Source of the DNA: Oleidesulfovibrio alaskensis DSM 16109
GTDB lineage: Bacteria > Desulfobacterota > Desulfovibrionia > Desulfovibrionales > Desulfovibrionaceae
Assembly: GCF_000482745.1 (NCBI RefSeq)
Contig: NZ_AXWQ01000007.1
Location: forward strand, 271,093-335,092
DNA: 64,000 nucleotides
Direction of reading: 5' to 3'
The position numbers and the translations under genes are program-made. This document shows positions 36,677 to 45,062 of the stretch, one piece after another. The notes beneath the pieces are model-generated. The model did not search any database. It had not been told where the DNA came from and saw only the letters and a program-made list of their open reading frames with translations. Position 1 is the first letter of the stretch. Each line of letters begins with the position of its first letter.

Positions 36677-37978
36677 GTGGAGCCGGTGACTCTGGGGGTT
36701 CTTTCCGTAGGTGTTCTTCTGGCGGCCATTCTGGCATCACGCATTCCGGTGGGGTTTGCCATGGCGGTCACGGGGCTTGGCGGGTATGCCGCAGCCATGG
36801 GCCCTGCTGCCGCATGGTCCATGCTGGGGGGCGAAGTGTGGGAGGTGTTTTCCTCTTACGGGCTTACGGTTATCCCGTTTTTCATTTTCATGGGGCAGAT
36901 CTGTTTTTATTCCGGCGTCAACGAACGCCTGTACAGGGCGGTATATGCATGGATGGGACATATCCGCGGGGGCATAGCCTACGCAACGGTGCTTGCCTGT
37001 GCGGGGTTTTCGGCCATCTGCGGGTCAAATACCGCCACGGCCGCCACCATGTCTGCCGTGGCCCTGCCGGAAATGAAAAAATACGGCTATGCACCGGTGC
37101 TTTCCACCGGCTGCGTGGCGGCGGGAGCCACTCTGGGGGTGCTGATTCCGCCCAGCGTGGTGCTCATTGTCATCGGGCTGCAGACCGGTCTTTCCATTTC
37201 CACGCTGTTTATGGCGGGCATTATGCCCGGCCTGCTGCTTACGGGGCTTTTTCTGGCTGTGGTCTGGCTGTTGTGCCGGCGGCACCCCCAGTGGGGTCCG
37301 GCCGGAGAAAAAAGCAGCTGGCGCAGCAGAATGCGCGCACTACCCGGCGCGGCCGAGATTCTGATTCTTTTTGTTCTTGTCATAGGCGGGCTGTTCATGG
37401 GGGTGTTCACCCCCACGGAGGCAGGTGCTGCGGGGTCGGCCATTGCTCTGCTGCTCAGCCTTGCGGGGCGCAGGCTGTCGTTGCGGGGGCTGGTGGATGC
37501 TGTAAACGACACGCTGCGTATTTCCAGCATGATTATGGTCATCATTCTGGGGGCCGTGCTGTACGGGCGCTTTCTGGCCGTAACCCGTCTGCCATTTGCC
37601 GTGGCGGAGTGGACGGCTTCGCTGCCGCTGCCGCCGCTGGGCATTCTGCTGCTGATCTGCGGGGTGTACATTGTGGGCGGCATGATGATGGATGCGCTGG
37701 CGTTGCTGCTGGTCACCATTCCCATTTTCTTTCCGGTGGTGCAGGCCATGGGGTACGACCCCGTGTGGTTCAGTGTGTTCATTACCGTGATAACCACCAT
37801 GGGGGCCATCACGCCGCCTGTGGGGGTGACCGCGTTTGTGGTGGCCTCCGCTGCCGGAGACGTGGGAGTGCAGGATGTATTCAGAGGGGTGACCTTTTTT
37901 CTGGCGGCGTATGCGGTATGTGCTCTGCTGTTGCTGCTGGTGCCCCAGATAGTTCTTTTTATACCATCCCTTATGTAA
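36677..37978 (+). CDS. dctM: TRAP transporter large permease subunit (DctM)
   Basis: 433 residues from GTG 36677, with GAGAGG upstream. About 12 membrane helices. The DctM signature appears in G-F-S-A-I-C-G-S-N-T-A-T-A-A-T-M (helix 4) and its repeat G-A-I-T-P-P-V-G-V-T. F-T-P-T-E-A-G-A-A-G is the second conserved hairpin. Uses the sodium gradient with DctP/DctQ. No terminator separates it from the thiaminase-like gene 126 bases downstream. Confidence 0.93.
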   Translation: MEPVTLGVLSVGVLLAAILASRIPVGFAMAVTGLGGYAAAMGPAAAWSMLGGEVWEVFSSYGLTVIPFFIFMGQICFYSGVNERLYRAVYAWMGHIRGGIAYATVLACAGFSAICGSNTATAATMSAVALPEMKKYGYAPVLSTGCVAAGATLGVLIPPSVVLIVIGLQTGLSISTLFMAGIMPGLLLTGLFLAVVWLLCRRHPQWGPAGEKSSWRSRMRALPGAAEILILFVLVIGGLFMGVFTPTEAGAAGSAIALLLSLAGRRLSLRGLVDAVNDTLRISSMIMVIILGAVLYGRFLAVTRLPFAVAEWTASLPLPPLGILLLICGVYIVGGMMMDALALLLVTIPIFFPVVQAMGYDPVWFSVFITVITTMGAITPPVGVTAFVVASAAGDVGVQDVFRGVTFFLAAYAVCALLLLLVPQIVLFIPSLM

Positions 37979-38104
37979 ATAATTAGCTTGTCGATGCGGT
38001 ACTGCGCGCGTATATATCCGGTAATACTCTGCCTTGGCCCGGCGGTATGCATTGTGCCGCCGTGCAATCCGTTACTGCAACCAGTATAAAAGGGGGTGAA
38101 CGTG

Positions 38105-39475
38105 ATGGCGTATACGGCAATCCGCCGACGGGTGTCTGTTGCATTGTGCATGGTCTCGGCATGCATTGTATCACTTTGCATGCTGACGGGCGCGGCCGGT
38201 CAGGCTTTTGCGGGTCCCGCCGCGGCACAGGCTTTTAACGATGGCCGCACCGTGCTGCGCGTTGCACTGTATCCCGACATTCCCGGTGATCTGGAGTCCA
38301 TGCTGCGCTGGGTGGAACGGCATTTCGAGGCGGAGAATCCCGATGTGGATCTTGAACTGGTGGCGGTGCCCGTGATGGACATGTACGAGGTGAGTAATAT
38401 TGCCTCGTGGCTGACACAGCCCGTGTCCGGCGGAGGCATGCATCTGCTGGAAATAGACAGCCTGCTGCTGGGCGCGGCAGTGGCAACGGGCAGCGTGGCA
38501 CAGCAGACGCTGGTCATGCCCGACTGGCATCCGGCAGCCTATGCCACCGCCCATGTGGACGGCAGACAGTACGGGGTGACGCACTGGCTGTGCGGGTATT
38601 TTCTGATGACACCTCACAGGGCCGCCGCAGAGGCTGACAGTATGCAGCAGATGCTGGAAGCATTGCAGATAGTCCGGCCCGAGCCGCCGTATCTGGGGGC
38701 GGATTATACCAGCAGCTGGTTCATATCCGGCTATTATCTGCAAAGCTGGATGGACAACTTCGGTCGTGATTCGGTGCGTGTGGGCGTATATGCCCCGGTG
38801 AACGAGGTGCCTGCATCGGCTGTGGGCGATGTGGCGCACATGTGCGTCTCGCGGGGGAATAATCCCTGCGTGGACGGTACATACGCTGATTTTTCCGTCA
38901 TGGTTGCTGACGCTCTGCAGGGCAGACTTGCAGGGCTTGCCGGTTTTTCCGAGACCATGCGCGAGGTGGTGGCGCAGGGCGGCGATGCTGCGGACTGGTA
39001 TGTCACGCCGTTTGTGCTGGGGCCGGAAAAAGACATGATGCTGATGTCCGACGTGTTCGTGGGCCGGAAAAATATGACACCGGATGAAACGGACGCTGCG
39101 GAGCGTTTCATGCGTTTTATGCTTGAAGACAGCACCTATGCCGGAATTCTGTTTCCTCAGGGTGCGCCGCCGCGGTATGTGATTCCCGCAAGAATGGATG
39201 TGCTGCAGGAAGGGCCTTTTGCAGCAGATGTCTATTACAGCCGCCTGCGCGATGCTATCCGTACGGCGGGGCATTTTCCCAATCAGGGAGTGCCGGAGAA
39301 CAGAGAGCGGATTTTCAGCGGTGTGCTGCCGTACCTGCGGGACGATGCCCTGCCGGAGGATTTTCCTGCCAAGGACGTAAAGAGAACGTCAGTGCCTGTG
39401 CACCGCAAGGCCCGCTGGCAGCGGCACAAGGGACATTTTGTTGTGGATGAACCCATGCTGCCGCTGCATCCGTAG
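38105..39475 (+). CDS. Secreted thiaminase I-like protein (thiamine pyridinylase family)
   Basis: 456 residues from ATG 38105 (AGGGGG eight bases upstream); a GTG at 38096 is the alternative. A signal peptide ends A-F-A. The mature part parallels recalled Paenibacillus thiaminase I: L-R-V-A-L-Y-P-D-I-P (K-V-A-I-Y-P-Y-V-P), L-L-E-I-D-S-L-L-L (V-F-V-L-D-S-I-F-L, Asp 118), Y-G-V-T-H-W-L-C-G-Y (Y-G-L-P-Q-I-L-C-T-N, Cys 163), A-G-F-S-E-T-M (I-G-Y-S-E-S-M, Glu 283), and S-D-V with P-R-Y-V-I-P-A-R-M-D-V near the end. The catalytic Cys and Glu positions and the pyrimidine-contact Asp are kept. The enzyme would exchange or hydrolyse the thiazole of thiamine in the periplasm. A related non-thiaminase function is possible. 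Confidence 0.68.
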   Translation: MAYTAIRRRVSVALCMVSACIVSLCMLTGAAGQAFAGPAAAQAFNDGRTVLRVALYPDIPGDLESMLRWVERHFEAENPDVDLELVAVPVMDMYEVSNIASWLTQPVSGGGMHLLEIDSLLLGAAVATGSVAQQTLVMPDWHPAAYATAHVDGRQYGVTHWLCGYFLMTPHRAAAEADSMQQMLEALQIVRPEPPYLGADYTSSWFISGYYLQSWMDNFGRDSVRVGVYAPVNEVPASAVGDVAHMCVSRGNNPCVDGTYADFSVMVADALQGRLAGLAGFSETMREVVAQGGDAADWYVTPFVLGPEKDMMLMSDVFVGRKNMTPDETDAAERFMRFMLEDSTYAGILFPQGAPPRYVIPARMDVLQEGPFAADVYYSRLRDAIRTAGHFPNQGVPENRERIFSGVLPYLRDDALPEDFPAKDVKRTSVPVHRKARWQRHKGHFVVDEPMLPLHP

Positions 39476-39576
39476 CCCCGTGCCACCGCATGTTGCGGCT
39501 GTAAGGGCAGCCCCTGTCCCGCGGCGCGGAGAAGCGGCCCCGTAAATGCGGGCATCTGCAGACAGCAGGCTTATAC

Positions 39577-39606
39577 AAAAAAACAAGGCGGCATGAGCCG
39601 CCTTGT
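39577..39606 (-). terminator. Terminator of the flgM operon
   Basis: ACAAGGCGGC / GCCGCCTTGT 10-bp perfect stem with an ATGA loop. The T7 run is on the minus strand. It also serves the convergent thiaminase-like gene. Confidence 0.82.
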
Positions 39607-39766
39607 CTGTATTTATGGCATGCGGACCGCACCGGAGTGCGGTTTGGCGGAATGGCTGCGGAAAAGGATTTCCGCCGGACCGGTTCCGCCCGGGGTGCTG
39701 CGTCGTGAAACGTGTCCGGTAACGTTTTTGTCTGACAGCCCGGCTGAATATCTGCCGGAGAGCAGA

Positions 39767-40072
39767 TCAGGCCAGAAAGTCGGTCTCGTCACGCAGCAGT
39801 TTGCGCGCGATGTCTTTGGAGTCGATGCGGTATTCGCCGGACGCAATGCGGTCTTTGATTTCGGCAACCTTTTCGTGCCGTATTTCCGGCGTGGAAAGAG
39901 CACCCGTGTACGCTTCGGTGCGCAGCCGCGCATCATTGGACAGGCTTACACGGTCTCCGCCCGAAGACGAATCACCACTTTTGCGGCGTGCATCGCCGGT
40001 ATTTTTGCTGTCCGCTTTTTCAAGCTTTGCCTGATACGGATCCAGCTTGTTAAGCAGGTTCTTGATTTGCAT
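39767..40072 (-). CDS. flgM: Anti-sigma-28 factor FlgM
   Basis: 101 residues from M-Q-I-K-N-L with GGGGAGG upstream; a longer frame into the next gene is not needed. The C-terminal half has the FlgM helices that bind sigma-28 (K-V-A-E-I-K-D-R-I-A-S-G-E-Y-R-I-D-S-K-D-I-A-R-K-L with the invariant I-x-S-G-x-Y), and the disordered middle is Ser/Gly/Asp-rich. It holds FliA inactive until hook completion. Confidence 0.92.
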   Translation of the reverse strand: MQIKNLLNKLDPYQAKLEKADSKNTGDARRKSGDSSSGGDRVSLSNDARLRTEAYTGALSTPEIRHEKVAEIKDRIASGEYRIDSKDIARKLLRDETDFLA

Positions 40073-40101
40073 AGCAACCTCCCCGAGGGACGCTGTGACA
40101 T

Positions 40102-40518
40102 CTATAGCATGGTGTCGTCCACCTTGTCCAAGGTGATGGCCCACAGCCTTTCCATGAGCTCTGCCTTTTCACCTGTGTTCAGTTCCACGGGCCCCTCCGG
40201 GGTATCGCGGAAAATCTGCATCTCAAGCTCGGTGGGCGGATATTTGAATATCAGCGGAAAACCCGCCTGCGCCTCCAGCTCTTCTTTGATGCTCCGGACA
40301 ACGGGGTTGTCGCTGCCTGAAAGGATAAGGTTCTCCACCACCTCTCGGGCTATGCGCTCCACCATCATTTTCCGTTTCACGTCTGCGGGGATGGCGCTGG
40401 CTTCCTCCCCTGCCGCCAATCGCAAGGCATGACGGTATCGTGCCAGCCTGCGGGCGGTTACAAGCTGCTTGTCGTACTGCAGCAGCATGTTGCGGACATA
40501 AAACGACGTATCGGTCAC
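40102..40518 (-). CDS. DVU0524-type FlgM-associated protein
   Basis: 138 residues from GTG (GGGGAG upstream). It is helical and charged, with no Cys-based motif or membrane segment. It sits 29 bases before flgM under a sigma-28 promoter, the same arrangement as D. vulgaris DVU0524/flgM, which I recall as a named family. The function is not established; a flagellar role, perhaps as chaperone or partner of FlgM, is inferred from context. Confidence 0.85.
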   Translation of the reverse strand: MTDTSFYVRNMLLQYDKQLVTARRLARYRHALRLAAGEEASAIPADVKRKMMVERIAREVVENLILSGSDNPVVRSIKEELEAQAGFPLIFKYPPTELEMQIFRDTPEGPVELNTGEKAELMERLWAITLDKVDDTML

Positions 40519-40540
40519 AACGTTCTCCCCTCGTCTCCTC

Positions 40541-40567
40541 TTATCGGTATCTTTGGAGAGAACTTTA
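40541..40567 (-). promoter_or_regulatory. Sigma-28 (FliA) promoter of the flgM operon
   Basis: On the minus strand: TAAAGTTC, 11 bases, ACCGATAA, against the consensus TAAAGTTT-N11-GCCGATAA (two mismatches, exact spacing). It ends 22 bases before the GTG start. It indicates late-flagellar-class expression of DVU0524-like and flgM. Confidence 0.85.
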
Positions 40568-40829
40568 GGGGGCGAGGGGGATTTTTTTTGTTTTTTGTCC
40601 TTACTACTCTTAACGGCAAAACCCTGTGAAACATTAGGGGAAAAAATATATTGTCCGGCTGCTGCAGGCTAACAGGGTGCCGATACGGGAAGAAAAACTG
40701 CATGAAAGAATGCGCGACAGCCGTAAAGGGTGCAGAGCACGGCCGCTGCGGTTGCGTCCGGTGCGGAAATCGGGCATCTGGCGGGTGCGGTGCTTTTCTG
40801 CCGCCGGATGTACTGCAGGAGAATGCGGA

Positions 40830-41489
40830 ATGAACGTTGACGGACCTTTTACGGCGTCCTGCCCCGTTGTACTGGCTTCGGGGTCGCCCAGACGGCAGGA
40901 GTTTCTGCGCGCCATGGGAGTGCCTTTTTCAGTGGATACGGCCGGTGCAAGCGAGCCGGAACCGGTTGAGGGTGAGGCCGCAGTGGCCTATGCGCGCCGT
41001 GCGGCATGCGCCAAAACCCTGCCGGTGGCCCGTCGCCACGCTGCGGCCTGTGTTATCGGGGCCGATACCGTGGTGGCACTGGATGGTGTCATAATGGGCA
41101 AACCTGCCGGCCATGCGCATGCGCTCTCCATGCTGCGGGCTCTGGCCGGTGCGCGGCACGAGGTGGTCAGCGCGTGCTGCATCTGCCTGCCCGGCAACGC
41201 GCAGGAACCCGTGGTGCTTCATGCGGTGACATCGGTCTGGATGCACAGGTGGGACGATGCCGCCCTGAAAGCCTATATCGCCACGGGAGAACCGGCGGAC
41301 AAGGCAGGCGCCTACGGCATTCAGGGTATAGGGGCTTTTCTGGTTTCGCGCATTGACGGTTCGTGGAGCAATGTCGTGGGGCTGCCGCTGACAGAGCTGC
41401 TGACCGAACTGCAGCGTCGTGGATTGGTTGTTCCGTCGGGTGCGCAGACTGCGGAACAAGACGGACATGCCCCGGATGTGCGGGACTGA
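40830..41489 (+). CDS. maf: Maf-family nucleoside triphosphate pyrophosphatase
   Basis: 219 residues from ATG 40830 with AGGAG upstream; frames reaching further upstream do not resemble Maf. Motifs: L-A-S-G-S-P-R-R-Q-E-F-L at the N-terminus, C-V-I-G-A-D-T-V-V-A-L, and the D-K-A-G-A-Y-G-I-Q-G motif. Maf proteins hydrolyse non-canonical or methylated dTTP/UTP and are linked to cell-division arrest. pgpA follows 65 bases later. Confidence 0.93.
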   Translation: MNVDGPFTASCPVVLASGSPRRQEFLRAMGVPFSVDTAGASEPEPVEGEAAVAYARRAACAKTLPVARRHAAACVIGADTVVALDGVIMGKPAGHAHALSMLRALAGARHEVVSACCICLPGNAQEPVVLHAVTSVWMHRWDDAALKAYIATGEPADKAGAYGIQGIGAFLVSRIDGSWSNVVGLPLTELLTELQRRGLVVPSGAQTAEQDGHAPDVRD

Positions 41490-41554
41490 CACACCTGTCC
41501 GGGCGGCGTCGCGGGGTACGCGGTGCGCGGCAGCCGGACGGAGGAGAAGACAAG

Positions 41555-42028
41555 ATGACTGAGCAGCGTTCTTTTATGGACAGAACGGCCCTGTTTGTGG
41601 CCAGAGGTCTGGGAGCAGGGTTGTTTCCCGTGGCACCGGGAACATGCGGCACTGCGCTGGGGGCATTGCTGGCTCCCTGGCTGTTTCTGCCGCTGTCTTT
41701 TCCCGCGCGCCTTGTGGTGGTGATTCTTGTGTTTATGCTGGGCTGCTGGGCCGCCGACAGAGCGGAACACCTGTTGGGCCGCAAAGACCCCGGCGAGGTG
41801 GTTATCGATGAGATTTTCGGCTTGTGGCTTTGTCTGCTGCCTTTTGCGCAGGTGAGCACGCAGGGGCTTGTCTGGGCGTTTGTGCTGTTCCGCATTTTTG
41901 ACATTGCCAAACCGTGGCCTGTGCGTCAGGCGGAATCGTGGCTGCCGGGCGGCGGCGGCGTGATGATTGACGACGGTGTGGCCGGTCTGTGGGCCATGGT
42001 TGTGTTTGCGGCCATACACGGCGTCTGA
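41555..42028 (+). CDS. pgpA: Phosphatidylglycerophosphatase A
   Basis: 157 residues from ATG 41555 (GGAGGAG upstream). Features: G-L-G-A-G-L-F-P-V-A-P-G-T-C-G-T at the N-terminus, the D-P-G-E-V-V-I-D-E-I-F-G-L-W metal site, F-R-I-F-D-I-A-K-P-W-P, and I-D-D-G-V-A-G near the end. It dephosphorylates PGP to phosphatidylglycerol at the inner membrane, the step before cardiolipin synthesis. About four membrane segments. Confidence 0.95.
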   Translation: MTEQRSFMDRTALFVARGLGAGLFPVAPGTCGTALGALLAPWLFLPLSFPARLVVVILVFMLGCWAADRAEHLLGRKDPGEVVIDEIFGLWLCLLPFAQVSTQGLVWAFVLFRIFDIAKPWPVRQAESWLPGGGGVMIDDGVAGLWAMVVFAAIHGV

Positions 42029-42324
42029 TGATGTCTGCTGCTGCGGCAGGGCCATGACGGGCGCTTCTTTGCCGGAGCGCCGTATGTGGCCTTTGGCCGC
42101 AGGGCTGCCGGTTGCCGGTGTGCGCAGTCTGCATAAATCTGCTCCGGCTTCTTTTCTTGCGGTATGTTGTTCTGTTGCATGGCCGCAGGGGGGCTGCGGT
42201 ATCCGCTGCTGAGCGCCGTGCGGTATACGGCATGGCACAGCTCTCGCGGCGGCCCGCAGTGTTTCGGGGCCGCCGTGCTGCTGTCCGCATGGCTTTTGCG
42301 TGTTCTTTTGTCCGGTACCGGCTG

Positions 42325-43611
42325 TCAGGGCGCGTCGTCGTCTTCTATGGGGCCGCGGGGAATGATGATGCGCGCTGCCCGTTCGAAAAAGATATAATCC
42401 CAAGCCCACGTGAAAAGTACAAACAGCCTGTTGCGGAAGCCCACAAGATACAGCAGGTGAATGAACAGCCACATGACCCAGGCAACAAAGCCGGTGGCTG
42501 TGTGTTCTTTGCCCATGCGTACCACGGCGGCGGCCCGCCCTATGGTGGCCATGGAGCCTTTGTCGCGGTACCGGAAAGCGCGCAGCGGTCTGCCTGCCAG
42601 TGCGGCGCGTATGTTGTCCGCGGCCAGAGCGCCCTGCTGTATGGCATTGGGAGCAATGAGCGGAGCGGGCGAATCGCCCTGCGGCAGAGCCATGTCGCCC
42701 GCAACGAAAACATCAGGATGTCCTTCAACCTGCAGTGTGGGCAGCACCGGCACGCGGCCGCCGCGTCCCGTGGGCAGACCCATCTGGCCGGCCAGAGCGT
42801 GCCCCTGCACACCTGCTGTCCACACCACGGTTTCGGTCCGTAACGGGCTGCTGCCTTCCAGCTCGACGCTGTCCGGAGTCACGGCCGTCACTTTGGCATT
42901 CAGGCGTACGTCCACCCCCATGTGGGTAAGCCGTTCAAATGCGTAGCGGCGCAGGTGGTCGGGAAATCCGGCCAGCAGACCGTCGCCTGCTTCCAGCAGC
43001 ACCACGCGGGCCTGTCCCGTGTTCAGGGTTGGAAAGTCTTTGGTGAGCGGCTGGCGGATAAGTTCGGCCAGCGCTCCTGCGTATTCCACCCCCGTGGGGC
43101 CGCCGCCCACCACGGTGTATGTGAGAATACGGTCCTTTCTGTCCGGATTGCGTTCGTGTGTGGCCTGTTCGAAGCATGAGACAATATGGTTGCGCAGCGT
43201 GATGGCCTGTTCCAGATTTTTCAGCCTGAAGCAGTGCTTGTCCGCGCCCGGTACGCCGTAAAAGGCCGTGAAGCTGCCCATGGCCACAACCAGTTTGTCA
43301 AAGGGAATGTGCGGTCCGTCAGTGTGCAGCACCTTGTTTTTCATATCGATGCTGCGCACGTCACCCATGACGAAATGCACATTGGGATATTTGCGGAAAA
43401 TGGCCCGCAGCGGGTAGGCTATCTGCCCCGGTTCCAGTTCGGCCGCGGCAACCTGATAGAGCAGCGGCAAAAAAGTGTGGTAGTTGTTTCTGTCGACCAG
43501 AATGATATCCAGATTTTTGTCGCGCGCCAGTCTGCGCACGGCCCAAACGCCCGCAAAACCGCCGCCTGCGACGACGACCCGCGTTCTGCTGTTGCCTGTG
43601 CTGCCCGTCAT
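42325..43611 (-). CDS. NAD(P)/FAD-dependent oxidoreductase, NDH-2 type
   Basis: 428 residues with AGGAG before the start. The first Rossmann fold is V-V-V-A-G-G-G-F-A-G-V-W-A, the second is Y-T-V-V-G-G-G-P-T-G-V-E-Y-A-G-A-L-A-E-L, and the V-F-V-A-G-D-M-A FAD motif precedes P-N-A-I-Q-Q-G. The length and C-terminal amphipathic/hydrophobic segment (W-V-M-W-L-F-I-H-L-L-Y-L-V-G-F-R-N-R) are those of type II NADH dehydrogenases (Ndh), which attach to the membrane and reduce quinone without proton pumping. Confidence 0.88.
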   Translation of the reverse strand: MTGSTGNSRTRVVVAGGGFAGVWAVRRLARDKNLDIILVDRNNYHTFLPLLYQVAAAELEPGQIAYPLRAIFRKYPNVHFVMGDVRSIDMKNKVLHTDGPHIPFDKLVVAMGSFTAFYGVPGADKHCFRLKNLEQAITLRNHIVSCFEQATHERNPDRKDRILTYTVVGGGPTGVEYAGALAELIRQPLTKDFPTLNTGQARVVLLEAGDGLLAGFPDHLRRYAFERLTHMGVDVRLNAKVTAVTPDSVELEGSSPLRTETVVWTAGVQGHALAGQMGLPTGRGGRVPVLPTLQVEGHPDVFVAGDMALPQGDSPAPLIAPNAIQQGALAADNIRAALAGRPLRAFRYRDKGSMATIGRAAAVVRMGKEHTATGFVAWVMWLFIHLLYLVGFRNRLFVLFTWAWDYIFFERAARIIIPRGPIEDDDAP

Positions 43612-43784
43612 GCTGATTTCTCCTTTTGCCGGCAGGTTATGTGCCCGTATGAGATTCTTTTGTTTCGAGCATCACCCTATACTGTAGCGTATGCAGTCTT
43701 TCGGGTAAACAGAATAGGCAGCGGTGGCGGATGAATCCAAAGAAGGCTATGCTGCCTGTGAAGAGGAAAGCGAGTGGAGCATTC

Positions 43785-45062
43785 ATGGGAAAACTGAATG
43801 TCGATGATCTGAAAGAAGGCATGGTGCTGGCCGCAGACGTATGCGGCCGCGACGGCAGGACACTGCTGGGCGCCGGTGCCGCGCTGCAGGAGCGCCACCT
43901 GCGTATATTCAAGGCGTGGGGTGTTACCGAGGCGGATATCGAGGGTGTGGACCGCTCTGACATGGAGCAGGAACACGAAGCCGAACTGCCGCCCGAAGTG
44001 CTGGAGGCCGCGCGTGCGCGTGTGGATGCCCGTATGGGCCGCCACGGCGGCAGCGAGCTGGAGCATGAGCTGCGGCGTATAACAACGCTGCGGCTGAGCG
44101 CCCGCATACTGCACGATGGCATGCCCGAAACCGAGGAACTGGATTACGGGGCGTTGCGGGCCTGTGCGGCCAAAGACTCGTTTGATAAAGACCGCACCTC
44201 GGTCCATTCGGTTGTGGATGATCAGGTGCAGCTGCTTTCTTTCCCCGACATTTATTTTCGCATTGTCAAGGTGCTGGAGTCGCCCAGCAGTTCTTCGCGC
44301 AAGCTGGCGGAAGTGGTCAGCACGGACGCCAGTCTGGCGGCACGGCTTCTGCGGCTTGTGAACAGCCCGTTTTACGGGTTCCCTTCCAAAATCGACTCCA
44401 TAGCGCGGGCCATCACCCTGATCGGCGCCAACGAACTGGTCACCCTTGCTCTGGGTATTTCCGTCATGCGGGTTTTTTCCGGTGTGCCCTCGGGGGGCTT
44501 CAACATGCGGCGCTTCTGGGAACATTCCATCCTGTGCGGCCTGTTTTCGCGGCTGATCGCCGGGCACAAGATGGGGCTTTCGGAAGAACGGCTGTTTGTA
44601 GGCGGGCTGCTGCACGATCTGGGCGAGCTGCTCATGCTCAGCAGGCATCCGCGTACCATGTGCCGGACCATGGTGTACGCCCATGAGCAGCAGGTGCCGC
44701 TGTATCAGGCGGAAAAAGCCGTGTTCGGCTTTGATCATGCCGGAGCAGGCAGCCTGCTGCTGAACCGCTGGAATCTGCCCGACGGCCTTGTGCGCATGGT
44801 GGGGTATCATCACCTGCCGGACAGAGTGCGGGCGCCTCTGGAAGCTTCCGTGGTGCATGTTGCCGATATCATGTCTTTTCTGTTCCGTATTGAGGATGTT
44901 CCCGCGGGAATGGTGCTGTCCGGACTGAACGGCGCGGCAATAAACAAACTGGGGCTGGCGCCTTCGGCTGTGCAGACAATGATGGCGCAGGCGGGCAGGC
45001 AGTTCGAGGCCATTTCCGGTGTGTTCTTTGACGCCGGTCAGGAAGCGCGGGACAAGGCATGA
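43785..45062 (+). CDS. HDOD domain signalling protein
   Basis: 425 residues from ATG 43785 (GGAG five bases upstream); ATG 43731 is an alternative with a weaker site. The N-terminal 60 residues (V-D-D-L-K-E-G-M-V-L-A-A-D-V) are the segment commonly found before HD-GYP/HDOD modules. Residues about 155-360 are an HDOD domain: F-P-D-I-Y-F-R-I-V-K-V-L-E-S, D-A-S-L-A-A-R-L-L-R-L-V-N-S-P-F-Y-G, I-x-S-I-A-R-A-I-T-L-I-G and a non-catalytic H-D-L-G-E in G-L-L-H-D-L-G-E-L. Such proteins are generally regulatory. It overlaps the sigma-54 activator gene (ATGA), so the two are translationally coupled. Confidence 0.85.
   Translation: MGKLNVDDLKEGMVLAADVCGRDGRTLLGAGAALQERHLRIFKAWGVTEADIEGVDRSDMEQEHEAELPPEVLEAARARVDARMGRHGGSELEHELRRITTLRLSARILHDGMPETEELDYGALRACAAKDSFDKDRTSVHSVVDDQVQLLSFPDIYFRIVKVLESPSSSSRKLAEVVSTDASLAARLLRLVNSPFYGFPSKIDSIARAITLIGANELVTLALGISVMRVFSGVPSGGFNMRRFWEHSILCGLFSRLIAGHKMGLSEERLFVGGLLHDLGELLMLSRHPRTMCRTMVYAHEQQVPLYQAEKAVFGFDHAGAGSLLLNRWNLPDGLVRMVGYHHLPDRVRAPLEASVVHVADIMSFLFRIEDVPAGMVLSGLNGAAINKLGLAPSAVQTMMAQAGRQFEAISGVFFDAGQEARDKA

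Noticed and set aside
36814..37986. 390-residue plus-strand ORF overlapping dctM
   Set aside because: Second frame of dctM; Gly/Cys/His-rich and no membrane helices.
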